Below are positions 34,566 through 43,666 of a stretch of DNA of 64,000 nt, one piece after another (position 1 is the stretch's first letter; every line of letters starts with the position of its first letter). Position numbers and translations under genes: made by a program. Source of the stretch: Chlorohelix sp037138995 (GTDB lineage: Bacteria; Chloroflexota; Chloroflexia; Chloroheliales; Chloroheliaceae). The stretch lies in contig NZ_JBAXHI010000010.1 of the NCBI RefSeq assembly GCF_037138995.1, forward strand, positions 49,479 through 113,478, read 5' to 3'. The notes beneath the pieces are model-generated. The model worked only from the letters and a program-made list of their open reading frames with translations, was not told where the DNA came from and searched no databases.

Positions 34566-36079
34566 TACTCAATACCTTTCAAAACAACCAAGGTGCGGTC
34601 ATCAGATTGTTCAGCCCCCGCTTCATATGCTAAAACTTCTTTGAATAATAAATCAGATAGTTGTTTTGCAGTTAAGCTGCGGTTATTTTTTACCAGTTCC
34701 AACAACCGGTCATACCCGTACATGTCACCTGCGGCATTAAAGGCTTCGCTAAAACCATCGGTAGCAGCTACGAGTATATCACCACATTCAAATTGTACTT
34801 CCTGCCGTTCTGATAGTGAAACGGGTAAAACTCCCAAGGCGGGTCCATCAGCATCGAAGAACTGGATTACGCCATCTGCTTTACAATATATAACCGGAGA
34901 ATGACCTGCATTGGCATAACTTAAACAGCGGGTAGTAGGCTCATAAAACCCATAAAAGGCTGTAATAAACATTGACAGATCTGTGCAATCTCCGTACAAA
35001 TCTTCATTTACGCGGCTCATCAGCTTTGCTGGGTTTACCAGATGACTGAAACGAGAGGTATTCTGAAAAGCTATACGCGCCATTGCCATCATCAGAGCGG
35101 CAGGAAGACCCTTGCCGGAAACATCACCCACCACAAAATTAAGAGACCCGTTTGAGTGGCTGATAAAATTGAAAAAATCCCCCCCAACCTGACGAGCAGG
35201 ATAGGAGACCGCAAAAATATCTAGTCCTTTTATACTTGGAAATTTCTGTGGTAACAACCGTAGCTGAATACTGGCTGCCAACTCAAGTTCTGAACGCATG
35301 CGGACTTGCGAAAGCGTTTCTGAATATAGAATGACGTTTTCAAGCTGCGCTCCTGCATGTTGGATAATTGCCTGTGCCAATTTGATAACAGGCATAGAAA
35401 ATGCCTTGTGATGATTAGCCAGTCCCAAACCGGCAAATGGCGCATTATTTATCGTTATGGGCAGAAATAGTAAGTTTTTTGTTCCGTTGTAGCCGCTATT
35501 CAGCACCAATGGTCTGTCGTTTGCCCGCGCCTTATTGTGAAGTTCTTGCGCTTGTTGTTCTTCGAGAAAATTATCAGGATATTGAATCAGCAGCTTCGGT
35601 TTCCCAGATTCAAACAGCATGGCAAACGCTTTATCACAAGAACACAAACGCGCGGCTTCTTTACATAACGTGGCTAAAATTTCCTCTGGGTTTAAATAAC
35701 GGCGCATTGAATTAGAAAGCTCGTATAGAGCCAGAAGCTGATCCTGATTCTGAACCAATTCAGAAGTCAACATCCCCAATTCGACTTCATATCGAATCAG
35801 ATTATCAAGAGCGGTAGCGTCTGCTTCCAAACGAGCAAAAAATAATTGCTCATCCAATCCTTGAACGCGCAGTTCTCCAATTATCTCGCCATCCACTTCC
35901 AGTGGAGCTATAACAATACCTGCTGCGTTGCCGGGATAATCCCAGCGCATGATTTGTTCACCGCCGCCGACTATTTCAAAGGAGGTTGCACCTGCTGACT
36001 GCCACAAATTGGCGAGTTTTTCAAAATAAGAGAAGCGCGACATTACCAAATCCCGTAATGCCTGTAAAGCTTCATTCAT
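34565..36079 (-). CDS. GAF-SpoIIE serine phosphatase (RsbU-like)
   Basis: A 504-residue PP2C-family phosphatase. A GAF-like sensor lies at about 130-260 (PEEILATLCKEAARLCSCDKAF at its start, here named only by its ends), and a helix links it to the SpoIIE domain (about 275-500). Metal-binding motifs are present: VGGDFFN, GDVSGKG, ATDGFSEA and QSDDRTLVV. It would remove phosphate from the STAS proteins in response to a signal bound by GAF. It overlaps the upstream STAS gene by 8 bp and the downstream kinase gene by 1 bp, so all three should be made together. Confidence 0.92.
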   Translation of the reverse strand: MNEALQALRDLVMSRFSYFEKLANLWQSAGATSFEIVGGGEQIMRWDYPGNAAGIVIAPLEVDGEIIGELRVQGLDEQLFFARLEADATALDNLIRYEVELGMLTSELVQNQDQLLALYELSNSMRRYLNPEEILATLCKEAARLCSCDKAFAMLFESGKPKLLIQYPDNFLEEQQAQELHNKARANDRPLVLNSGYNGTKNLLFLPITINNAPFAGLGLANHHKAFSMPVIKLAQAIIQHAGAQLENVILYSETLSQVRMRSELELAASIQLRLLPQKFPSIKGLDIFAVSYPARQVGGDFFNFISHSNGSLNFVVGDVSGKGLPAALMMAMARIAFQNTSRFSHLVNPAKLMSRVNEDLYGDCTDLSMFITAFYGFYEPTTRCLSYANAGHSPVIYCKADGVIQFFDADGPALGVLPVSLSERQEVQFECGDILVAATDGFSEAFNAAGDMYGYDRLLELVKNNRSLTAKQLSDLLFKEVLAYEAGAEQSDDRTLVVLKGIE

Positions 36080-36410
36080 TGAACGCCTTGACCGCTTCTA
36101 GCTCGCTTGGGAATATATCAATTGCCCGGTTAATTTTGGTTAGCTCAAAGATAATCCTGACCGATTGTTGCAAATTACACAGGTGCAAATCTCCGTTTTT
36201 ATCGCGAGAGCGCTTCATACCTTGTACCAATGAAGCAAGCGCAGAGGAGTCAAGGAAATGTACGCCAGCGAGATTTATTACCAACTTTGGGTTGCTCACA
36301 CTTGTATTATTTTCGAACCATTCCTGCACAGGTTTCAACTCATAAGCATCAAAGCGACCTTTTAATTCAAGAATTGAAATATTCCCCGATACCCTGCTAA
36401 CCATTTCCAT
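36072..36410 (-). CDS. Second STAS-domain antagonist protein
   Basis: A 112-residue STAS protein. LELKGRFDAYELKPVQEWF and INLAGVHFLDSSALASLVQGMKRSR form the fold; the first serine of LDSSAL is the likely phosphorylation site. It differs clearly from the STAS protein of 33763-34107, so the module has two antagonists. It starts 8 bp after the GT4 gene and overlaps the phosphatase gene by 8 bp. Confidence 0.92.
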   Translation of the reverse strand: MEMVSRVSGNISILELKGRFDAYELKPVQEWFENNTSVSNPKLVINLAGVHFLDSSALASLVQGMKRSRDKNGDLHLCNLQQSVRIIFELTKINRAIDIFPSELEAVKAFNE

Positions 36411-36418
36411 AATGAGCT

Positions 36419-37630
36419 TTACCTCTTAGCTTTCGGTTTTTTTGAGACTAAGGTTTGTATGTGCAACAAATACCAATCTACTACATCTGAAACCGGCAAC
36501 CCGGTAGCAGCAGCAAAGTTTTGAGAAGCAATCTCAAGACGGCGTATCGGATTATCCAGTATATTCTCTATAGCTTGGGCAAGGCTTTCGGTATTATCTG
36601 GTTCAAAAAACTCCCCAGTAAACCCTTCTTCCGCTACTAAGGCGGCAAAATCCCCTATGTTTGGTAGCACAACTGCACGGGCATACTCACCGGCTTGGTG
36701 TAGCACACCCGAACTACCGGTGGTGGAATTATAAGGAAAGACCACTACAGAGGCATCACCAAATACTTTAGGCACATCTTCTTCTGCCACGTAACCGGTA
36801 AAGCAGATGGATTTCACCTCGGAGTAAGTTTGCTTGACCGACTCAAGATAGCCCGGAGAATTGGGGCTGTCTGTTCCGGCAATTACAAGCTCCATATCGT
36901 GATGGTTTTTAGCTTGCAAAATTTTATAAGCTTCTACCAATGGCTCGACCTTTTTGTAAGTGCCGAATTTCCCAAAGGTCATGATGCGTTGTGGACCCGG
37001 CGGCGGTTCAAAAACGGGGTCTGCGCTTGCCTCCTCAAATGAACCATGCGGAGTCAGCAATACATTTTTAGCTTTGTACTTATTCTCCAAAATTTCAACA
37101 TATTTTGGAATGGTAACTGCCACTAGATTTGAGAGTAGCAACAAACGGGTGAAGATGTAGCCAAAAACGCGAATTAATTTTTCCAGTAAAGGGTTTCCGC
37201 CAAAGCCAGCTTTTTTTAGGTCAATAGTCTCCATAATGTTATGTAGCAAGGTGATAACCGGAAAACCGGAGAGCCTGATTAATGCAGGGGTTGTAAGACC
37301 TAATGCTGCTGCTACCTTGCCACTGCCAAAACTGGCAAATTGGAGATTGAGTATTACTACATCGGGTTTTTCCTGCCGCACTGCCTTCAAAATGCGTAAA
37401 GCGTTAGTTTTTGAGTCAAAATCCCAGCAAGGGACTATACGAGTGGGCGCATAGCCGTCTTTTTCAAACTCAGGATATTGCTCCTTACCCGGCAAGTAAT
37501 CAACCAGTAGTACCAATTCGCTAACTTCGCGTTTCTGGCGTAGGTATCTGACAAAATGATAGGCATATTCGTTGAGTGAGCCTTTGCCGGGTGGGAAGGT
37601 TGTTATCAGCGCAATTTTATAGCTAGGCAT
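36419..37630 (-). CDS. Glycosyltransferase family 4
   Basis: A 403-residue GT-B protein. The N-terminus ALITTFPPGKGSLNEYAYHF is a typical acceptor-domain start; the C-terminal domain opens with RIMTFGKFGTYKKVEPLVEA and has VVFPYNSTTGSSGVLHQAGEYAR followed by VVLPNIGDF, the donor-binding region, with a less standard E-x7-E. It overlaps the upstream GT2 gene by 8 bp and is followed 8 bp later by a STAS gene, tying glycan synthesis to the signalling module. Confidence 0.87.
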   Translation of the reverse strand: MPSYKIALITTFPPGKGSLNEYAYHFVRYLRQKREVSELVLLVDYLPGKEQYPEFEKDGYAPTRIVPCWDFDSKTNALRILKAVRQEKPDVVILNLQFASFGSGKVAAALGLTTPALIRLSGFPVITLLHNIMETIDLKKAGFGGNPLLEKLIRVFGYIFTRLLLLSNLVAVTIPKYVEILENKYKAKNVLLTPHGSFEEASADPVFEPPPGPQRIMTFGKFGTYKKVEPLVEAYKILQAKNHHDMELVIAGTDSPNSPGYLESVKQTYSEVKSICFTGYVAEEDVPKVFGDASVVVFPYNSTTGSSGVLHQAGEYARAVVLPNIGDFAALVAEEGFTGEFFEPDNTESLAQAIENILDNPIRRLEIASQNFAAATGLPVSDVVDWYLLHIQTLVSKKPKAKR

Positions 37631-38393
37631 TGGAATACACTCCTTTTATATCGTTCATCTTGATTTTGACCAAATCGCGCAAGAAGCGTTGGATTTCTTT
37701 GGAGGTATCCACTTTTGAGCCGGGCGCATCTACCCATTCAACCGGAACTTCTGCTATTTTGTAGCCCAATTTTGAACTTAGGTAAAGTATTTCCAAATCA
37801 AAAGAAAAGCCGCTGATAGTTTGCGCCGCATACAGCCGATGTGCTGCTTGTTTTGTGAAAAGCTTAAAGCCACATTGAGTGTCTCGCACACCGATTCGGA
37901 AAATATAACGCACAATCCAGCGTAACCCCCCGCTTAGTATTCGGCGCAAGATGGTACGATGCGCTTCCTGTGAGCCGTTAGCCGCCCGCGAGCCTACGGC
38001 AACATCGTATTGCTCTTTATCCAGCTTAGCTAACAACTTATTGAGTTCTTCTACCGGAGTAGAATTATCGGCATCATCGAAAAGAATGTACTTGCCACGC
38101 GCTGCCAGCATTCCCCGCTTGACGGCGCTGCCTTTCCCGCCGTTCTTTTCGGCTACCAACACCCGCAGATTCGCCAATTCGAGTTCTTTGATAAGCTTTA
38201 CAGTATTATCTTTTGAACCATCGTCAGCAATGATTAATTCCCAATCATAGCCAAAGCTGCAAACGTGCGAGGCTATTGCGCCAATCGTAGGCACAATCCG
38301 TTCTTCTTCGTTATAAGCCGGAATTACTATTGAGAGGTAAGGTTCGCCCTTGATAGAAACTGTTTTCCAATTTTCGTAGGCATCATAGCTCAT
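37623..38393 (-). CDS. Glycosyltransferase family 2 (dolichyl-phosphate-sugar-synthase-like)
   Basis: A 256-residue GT-A enzyme. Motifs: IVIPAYNEEERIVPTI, IADDGSKDNTV, metal site LFDDADNST, and RDTQCGFKLF with the acceptor loop typical of polyprenyl-phosphate glucose or mannose synthases. No C-terminal membrane anchor is present, as in the shorter members. AGGGG lies nine bases before the ATG. First gene of the eight-gene minus-strand operon ending at 30493. Confidence 0.9.
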   Translation of the reverse strand: MSYDAYENWKTVSIKGEPYLSIVIPAYNEEERIVPTIGAIASHVCSFGYDWELIIADDGSKDNTVKLIKELELANLRVLVAEKNGGKGSAVKRGMLAARGKYILFDDADNSTPVEELNKLLAKLDKEQYDVAVGSRAANGSQEAHRTILRRILSGGLRWIVRYIFRIGVRDTQCGFKLFTKQAAHRLYAAQTISGFSFDLEILYLSSKLGYKIAEVPVEWVDAPGSKVDTSKEIQRFLRDLVKIKMNDIKGVYSNA

Positions 38394-38806
38394 AATTTGC
38401 GCCCCTTAGAAACCAAGAAGTAACTATTAATTTTATAATAACATAAGCATGTTACACCATATTTACGATAATATTACCATTATATTAAGCACAATAATTC
38501 ATTTTTAACTATAATAATACAAAGCATTGTGTTTGATATTATTTTATTACTACATATCAATTATAACAATTGATATTGTGAAATTTTAATGTTTTTTAAT
38601 ATAGGATGTTATAAATCTACGCATTATTATAGTTGGCAAAGGCAAATAATAATTAATTACTAAAAACCGCCGCATATTGCCTCTCCTTTACCTTATTTCA
38701 GTCTTTTGCTGTTGACTCACCTTCCCGGTTGTGTTAAAAAAAAGCTAACCACATTTTGAATACACTAGATATTTCGCAACATTTATAAACGGCAAAACTA
38801 TATTTT

Positions 38807-38932
38807 TAGTAACTATTCACCCCCTAACCCCCTCAAGGGGGGAAAGAGAGGAAGGGAGTATAGGGGACACCCCTATTACCCCGGCGGGGAGTTTCCCCTG
38901 CACCCCTTTTCGTCCGGGCTGTATAGTTACTA
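38807..38932. mobile_element. MITE-like element with 10-bp terminal inverted repeats
   Basis: TAGTAACTAT (38807-38816) and ATAGTTACTA (38923-38932) are perfect inverted ends. Between them lie three G+C-rich hairpins: CCCCCT-caa-GGGGGG, ATAGGGG-aca-CCCCTAT and CCCCG-GCGGGG. The block contrasts sharply with the A+T-rich flanks and has no coding potential. A shortened relative is at 3643-3712. Confidence 0.55.
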
Positions 38933-38943
38933 TTTTTAATTGG

Positions 38944-38949
38944 TATAAT
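38944..38949 (+). promoter_or_regulatory. -10 box before xylA
   Basis: Perfect TATAAT. The matching -35 region, at the right end of the MITE-like element, is poor. A start near 38956 would leave the GTG at 38964 almost without leader, which favours the ATG at 39015 as the xylA start. Confidence 0.45.
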
Positions 38950-39014
38950 AGAATACTGCTATTGTGGTGACAATGATGTCAGACCAACAATCTAGTGAAG
39001 AGGAAGGAAATAAA

Positions 39015-40184
39015 ATGGGAAATCAATATACACCTACAAAAGAAGATAAATTTACCTTTGGTCTTTGGACGGTTGGTAATCGTGGGCGTGACCCTTTTGG
39101 GGAAGCGGTACGCGATACCATTTCGCCCATTCGCAGCCTAGAAAGGCTTTCAAAACTGGGCGCATGGGGCGTAAATTTGCATGATAACGACCTCATACCT
39201 TTTGGAGCAAGCCTACAAGAGCGTAGCCGGATTGTGAAAGAGTTCAAGAAAGCATTGGATGATACCGAAATGGTAGTACCAATGGCTACCACCAATCTTT
39301 TTTACCATCCCGTTTTCAAGGATGGAGCTTTTACCAGTAATGACAAGCGGGTGCGCCATTATGCGCTACAGAAAACTATGCAAGCAATGGATTTGGGCGC
39401 AGAATTGGGCGCAAAGATTTATGTTTTCTGGGGAGGGCGCGAAGGCACTGAAGTTGATGCTTCTAAAGATGCACGCGAAGCGATTAAACGCATGCGCGAG
39501 GCGATGAACTTCCTGTGCCACTATAACATTGATATGGGCTATGATTTTAAATTCGCGCTCGAAGCTAAACCAAACGAACCTCGCAGTGACATATATTTCC
39601 CCACTACCGGGCATATGCTGGCTTTTATCGAAACGTTGGAGCATTCTAATATGGTAGGCGTTAATCCTGAGGTAGCCCATGAGCAAATGAGCGGGTTAAA
39701 TTTCTACCATGGGGTCGCACAGGCAATCGAAGCAGGTAAGCTATTCCATGTTGACCTGAATGACCAGAAGCCCGGACGCTATGATCAAGATTTGCGCTTT
39801 AGTAGCGAGAGCATCAAAGGCATGTTCTATTTGGTTAAGCTACTTGAAGAAAGCGGCTATGAGGGTCCTCGCCATTTTGATGCACACGCTTACCGTTCCG
39901 AAGATGAGGAAGGCGTATGGACTTTCGCCTATGGTTGTATGCGCTCGTACATGATACTCAAAGAAAAGGTGCATCGCTTCGAGGAAGACCCTGAAATACA
40001 GGCGATTCTCAAGGAATTGAAATCATTAGGTAGCGATTCACCTTTCGATACCGCAAATTACAACAGCGCTACTGCCGAGGCGCTCAAAGCCGCCAGCTTT
40101 GATATTGATAATATTGCCAAATTGGGCTTGATGTATGAACAACTTGACCAGCTTGTAATCGAATTGTTACTAGGAATTCGCTAA
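39015..40184 (+). CDS. xylA: Xylose isomerase (class I)
   Basis: Converts D-xylose to D-xylulose (and glucose to fructose) in the cytosol with two divalent metals. From the ATG at 39015 the product has 389 residues, the usual size of the short class I enzymes of actinobacteria and Thermus. Metal and substrate motifs are intact: LEAKPNEPRSD, NPEVAHEQM, HVDLNDQKPGRYDQD and HFDAHAYRSED. AGGAAGG lies before this ATG; a GTG at 38964 would add 17 polar residues. No xylulokinase or sugar transporter gene is adjacent; the nearest neighbour is a 97-residue unknown. Confidence 0.95.
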   Translation: MGNQYTPTKEDKFTFGLWTVGNRGRDPFGEAVRDTISPIRSLERLSKLGAWGVNLHDNDLIPFGASLQERSRIVKEFKKALDDTEMVVPMATTNLFYHPVFKDGAFTSNDKRVRHYALQKTMQAMDLGAELGAKIYVFWGGREGTEVDASKDAREAIKRMREAMNFLCHYNIDMGYDFKFALEAKPNEPRSDIYFPTTGHMLAFIETLEHSNMVGVNPEVAHEQMSGLNFYHGVAQAIEAGKLFHVDLNDQKPGRYDQDLRFSSESIKGMFYLVKLLEESGYEGPRHFDAHAYRSEDEEGVWTFAYGCMRSYMILKEKVHRFEEDPEIQAILKELKSLGSDSPFDTANYNSATAEALKAASFDIDNIAKLGLMYEQLDQLVIELLLGIR

Positions 40185-40252
40185 ATCCTAGATTAATATG
40201 GGAACGTGTTAAGAGATACGTTCCCAACGTGTAAGCCAAGAGGAAATTTTCT

Positions 40253-40546
40253 ATGCTGAGTATGGCTGCTGCTTTAAAAGGTTTTGAGAAAAACGGTAAA
40301 GTTTCCAAACTCACCGAAAATGGCGCTTATAAGGTTACGCTACATCGTCAGTTAGATAGGGAAGACCAAGGACAATTTCTGATTGAGGTTTATAAAGTGG
40401 CGCGTAAAGGTGAGAAAGCGCCTGAAAAACCTGAGTTGAATTTACGTTACGATAACTTGACAAAAGCTCTTTCGATTGCCAATCAAGCACTCAGGGGCGG
40501 TCTTGATTCTTTGATTTTCTTCAATCGCCTTCCCCAAGATCGTTAA
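40253..40546 (+). CDS. Small protein of unknown function (97 aa)
   Basis: Not recognised. AGAGGAA lies seven bases before the ATG. The product is basic and looks alpha/beta: strands in GAYKVTLHRQL and GQFLIEVYKVA, a charged linker GEKAPEKPE, then a helix ALSIANQALRGGLDSLIFF. It follows xylA by 68 bp on the same strand and precedes a strong hairpin, so it may be the end of the xylA transcript. Confidence 0.65.
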   Translation: MLSMAAALKGFEKNGKVSKLTENGAYKVTLHRQLDREDQGQFLIEVYKVARKGEKAPEKPELNLRYDNLTKALSIANQALRGGLDSLIFFNRLPQDR

Positions 40547-40653
40547 TTTTAAGCTGCTATCGTATTGTAGCCATTGCCATTCCGGGCGCAAAGAACCCTC
40601 GCCAATACTAGCAAAATGCCGGAGCAAGGGTCTGGTGAATCACTAAGTTAGGT

Positions 40654-40685
40654 AAAGGCAAGAGGGTTTAAACCCCCTTGCCTTT
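40654..40685. terminator. Long perfect hairpin, bidirectional terminator
   Basis: AAAGGCAAG and CTTGCCTTT pair, and inside them GGGTTT/AAACCC pair after one mismatch, so nearly the whole 32 bases fold back. It lies between the convergent 97-residue gene and the TPR gene. A close relative in sequence occurs at 47163-47191. Confidence 0.75.
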
Positions 40686-40703
40686 ATTCAGGGTACATTT
40701 TGC

Positions 40704-41345
40704 TTACTTTATTTTTGCTTCGTCAATGGCTTTTTGCGACTGAACCGCGAGGTTGTCTCCGGCAGGCACAAGCTTAATTACCTTTTGCCACTGTTCGATA
40801 GCTTTGGCAGGGTCATCCGCTTTGAGTGCATAGCCGTACACATAAAGCGCAAGCGTTTTGTCGGGTTCCTCATCCAGATATTTTTTCAGTTCAGCTTGCG
40901 CTTCCTTCAAATTTTGATTATAGAAATAGGAAAAACCCAAACCCAATTGCGCCTTCAATCGGTCGGTTTTTGTTACCGCGGCATTGGGCTGAGTCGCCAC
41001 TTGTACCGCTTTGCTATAGTTGGTAATCGCGCCAGCAAACTCGCGGCAGCCGTACTCGAAATCGGCATATTTCAATTGGGCTGTAAAATCGGTTGGGTTA
41101 GCGGTAATTGGGTCGAGTATCACTGCTCGTTTGGCAGCATCGGCGCATTCTCCCACCGGCTGAGGTTTGAAGCTACCGCCCATTAAACGCCATACGCCAT
41201 AGCCGAGCGTAAAAAGAACTATTCCTGCGAACAGGATTATCCAGAAAAGTTTCCAAAAAGATAGTTTGTTAACTTCAACTACTTCAGGAATATCACGACC
41301 GCGAGTTACAGCGCCGGGTTTTGGAGGTTTTTGTCTAGTTGCCAT
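40704..41345 (-). CDS. Membrane-anchored TPR protein
   Basis: A 213-residue protein. A basic N-terminus with KPPKPGAVTRGRD precedes one membrane helix (about 28-52, LFWIILFAGIVLFTLGYGVW), placing the rest outside. The remainder holds about three TPR-like helical pairs (FTAQLKYADFEYGCREFAGAI, LGFSYFYNQNLKEAQAEL, YVYGYALKADDPAKAIEQW). Probably a scaffold for a cell-envelope complex. It is 60 bp downstream of nth on the same strand. Confidence 0.8.
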   Translation of the reverse strand: MATRQKPPKPGAVTRGRDIPEVVEVNKLSFWKLFWIILFAGIVLFTLGYGVWRLMGGSFKPQPVGECADAAKRAVILDPITANPTDFTAQLKYADFEYGCREFAGAITNYSKAVQVATQPNAAVTKTDRLKAQLGLGFSYFYNQNLKEAQAELKKYLDEEPDKTLALYVYGYALKADDPAKAIEQWQKVIKLVPAGDNLAVQSQKAIDEAKIK

Positions 41346-41405
41346 GTGTAGTTTTCTCTTGTGAAATCAGGGGTTACCACCCCACTAAAATTGGTCCAAT
41401 ATAGG

Positions 41406-42089
41406 CTAGGGCTGATTTGTCAGATTCAGATTTTGCTTTCCGGTTGGACAAGCAGACGCAAGCGAGCATTGTTCGCACAAAGGCTTGCGGGCGTTACAAA
41501 CCCGCCGCCCGTGCCAAATGAGCCGATGCGAAACCATTGCCCATTCCTCACGGGGCGAAATTCGCATTAAATCTTGCTCGATTTTCTCAGGGGTTGTTTG
41601 TTTGGATAAACCGATACGCGCAGCTAATCGCATCACATGGGTATCAACCGGAATACCCTCGTTCTTGCCAAGCGCGTTGCCCAACACCACATTGCCAGTC
41701 TTACGCGCCACTCCCGGCAAGCGAATGAGTTCTGCCATTGTATCCGGCACTTGACCATTGAAATCTTGCACCAGCATTTTACTCATGCCAAGCAAGCTAC
41801 GCGCTTTATTGCGATAAAAGCCGCAACTTTTAATGATACTTTCCAGTTCTTCCGGTTGCGCTTCGGAGAGGGTTAGCGGGTTAGGGTAGCGAGCAAAAAG
41901 GGCAGGAGTGGTCATATTCACGCGCTCATCGGTGCATTGCGCCGAAAGGATAGTAGCCGCCAACAATTGGAAAGCGTTCTGGTAGTTCAATTCGCAATGT
42001 GCGTCAGGGTAGCGTTCGACCAAACGGGGGTAAATTATCTCAAATTGGCGCTTTATTTTCGAATAATATTCCTGTTCTGCGTCTTCCAC
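41406..42089 (-). CDS. nth: Endonuclease III (DNA glycosylase/AP lyase)
   Basis: A 227-residue base-excision-repair enzyme that removes oxidised pyrimidines. Helix-hairpin-helix LPGVARKTGN carries the catalytic lysine; the catalytic aspartate is in IPVDTHVMRL. The C-terminal cysteines follow C-x6-C-x2-C-x5-C (CNARKPLCEQCSLASAC), the [4Fe-4S] site. Length fits the family. Start ATG at 42089. Confidence 0.96.
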   Translation of the reverse strand: MEDAEQEYYSKIKRQFEIIYPRLVERYPDAHCELNYQNAFQLLAATILSAQCTDERVNMTTPALFARYPNPLTLSEAQPEELESIIKSCGFYRNKARSLLGMSKMLVQDFNGQVPDTMAELIRLPGVARKTGNVVLGNALGKNEGIPVDTHVMRLAARIGLSKQTTPEKIEQDLMRISPREEWAMVSHRLIWHGRRVCNARKPLCEQCSLASACPTGKQNLNLTNQP

Positions 42090-42366
42090 TTCTATGATTT
42101 CTCCTGCAACTTTGATTCCGGCTGTTGGTAATTATCGCTTCTTTCGCAGAATTATAACACGCTGTGCCGGGTCTGACTGTTAGGTAAGCATGGGAAAGCA
42201 GATACATGGCTGACCGGGATTTTTCTCCCGCCAACTGCAATTAATAAGCTTATTCCACTGATTAGCGGGTGTTGTATAATTAGCATGGTGAAGTAATCTT
42301 TAATTCGTCAATTATTTCCGTTGTAGTCTTAGTCATGCAATTTATTTATCCACATATAATAAGCAA

Positions 42367-43584
42367 ATGAAACGATGGCTCCCAGAATTGCTACTTACCA
42401 TTACCATTGTAATTATGGTATTTCTAACCTTAACGGTAAAATTATACTCGGTACATTTTCCCATTCCGACTGGAACACGCCTAGCGACAACGTTATGCGA
42501 CCAATCGCCAACTAACCCCCGTTCATCCCGCGCCCTATTTCTGGAACGCTACGCCGAAGATTGGGGGGTGTATTGCGAGGGACCGACATCCCCTTATTAC
42601 GGACAAAAACGCTATGTCCCGGAGAGCGGAGGATCTTTGGAATGCTCGATTGAACCCGGCAATTCCCCTTACGCCAATATTTATTGCTATCATGATATGC
42701 TCTCCAAGCCCAACTCGAAAAGCTTTATCCTAAGCTTTTCTTTCTGGATACCTGCCACTACCTGCGATAATGCAGGAGGCATCTCCTCAGTAATACAGGC
42801 ACTGGAATTTACCTTTAACAAATTTTACCTGTCAAAAAGATACGAATTCGCGCTCCAATATCAAAATGTGTGGGATGGTTATTCTGCAACGCATGGTCCT
42901 GCATGGCATTACTGGAACGCAAACGGAAATTCGGGTAGTTGGTCAGACCTGCCTAACCCTCTCCACCAGTGCCTTCTGGGTAATAGTTGGCATACGTTCT
43001 TATTCGAGGGAGAGATAAATAGCAGCGATCAGGTAGTTTATAAAAATTTTACGCTGGATGGAGTTGCAAACGACTTGACAACGATTGCGCCTCAAACTGC
43101 GCCCCCTTCCACCTTTGGGGATAAGCTTACTATTAGCGTGCAGCTTGACAGTAATTGGCATGGAGACCCTTACAAATTACTTCTTAACAAAGTTAATTTT
43201 ATCACAGCAACAAAAAGATGGGAGGTTGCCAGCCAAGCGGATGATGGTACGGGGGGTACAAGCGGGGCTTTTTCATGGGCTATCAAAAACGCGGGGACGG
43301 ACGAGGCAATTACTTTCCAGCCGACTGTAACACAAATTAATTTTACCGGTTCGCTGAATTATCACAACTTGCAAGCAGGCGCGTTGATTTATGGCAGATG
43401 TAGTACAGGGGCAGAGATTACCCTTGATGGCTCAGGCACAGGTATAAACTCCAAAGGGTTGATATTGGATGGAAACAACCTGCTATACGGCATTAAAATT
43501 GCCAAGTTCAGCCTCCAACAATTAACCGTCCCGCTCTCTAGCGGCAATAACCAACTTGCCTGTGTGTCTTCCAGCCATATATAG
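42367..43584 (+). CDS. Membrane-anchored or secreted lectin-like protein with a beta-helix start module
   Basis: A 405-residue exported protein. Residues 8-28 (LLLTITIVIMVFLTLTVKLY) form an uncleaved signal anchor or signal peptide. Residues about 45-282 are beta-rich, with cysteines and repeated aromatic strands, ending DKLTISVQLDSNWHGDPYKL, as in concanavalin-like or GH16-like jelly rolls, though no catalytic motif is visible. Residues 285-400 (DDGTGGTSGAFSWAI, ITFQPTVTQINFTGSL, ITLDGSGTG, NNQLACVSSS) match the CSLREA-like module that usually opens long beta-helix proteins in Chloroflexota; here the protein stops right after it. Role at the cell surface is inferred. Confidence 0.65.
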   Translation: MKRWLPELLLTITIVIMVFLTLTVKLYSVHFPIPTGTRLATTLCDQSPTNPRSSRALFLERYAEDWGVYCEGPTSPYYGQKRYVPESGGSLECSIEPGNSPYANIYCYHDMLSKPNSKSFILSFSFWIPATTCDNAGGISSVIQALEFTFNKFYLSKRYEFALQYQNVWDGYSATHGPAWHYWNANGNSGSWSDLPNPLHQCLLGNSWHTFLFEGEINSSDQVVYKNFTLDGVANDLTTIAPQTAPPSTFGDKLTISVQLDSNWHGDPYKLLLNKVNFITATKRWEVASQADDGTGGTSGAFSWAIKNAGTDEAITFQPTVTQINFTGSLNYHNLQAGALIYGRCSTGAEITLDGSGTGINSKGLILDGNNLLYGIKIAKFSLQQLTVPLSSGNNQLACVSSSHI

Positions 43585-43666
43585 TTTGCCAAACCTCCTT
43601 GAATTGCTTTACATAAATGCCGTATAATTCAACGTAGGTTACATTTGTTAAACAGACCTGAGATAA

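Larger units (their letters stand above)
38394..39014. other. AT-rich divergent intergenic region
   Basis: About 620 bp between the operon start and xylA. The first 400 bp are strongly A+T-rich with scattered TATTAT/TATAAT-like words, so no single promoter can be chosen for the minus-strand operon. Then comes a G+C-rich 126-bp MITE-like element and a plus-strand -10 box before xylA. No coding frame is convincing. Confidence 0.6.

Noticed and set aside
38394..38806. AT-rich block as a possible replication origin or regulatory RNA
   Set aside because: No DnaA boxes, no repeated iterons and no stable stem pattern were found by eye.
42346..42354. Perfect DnaA box TTATCCACA before the lectin-like gene
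   Set aside because: Only a single box, with no cluster, no AT-rich unwinding element typical of an origin and no dnaA or gidA neighbour.
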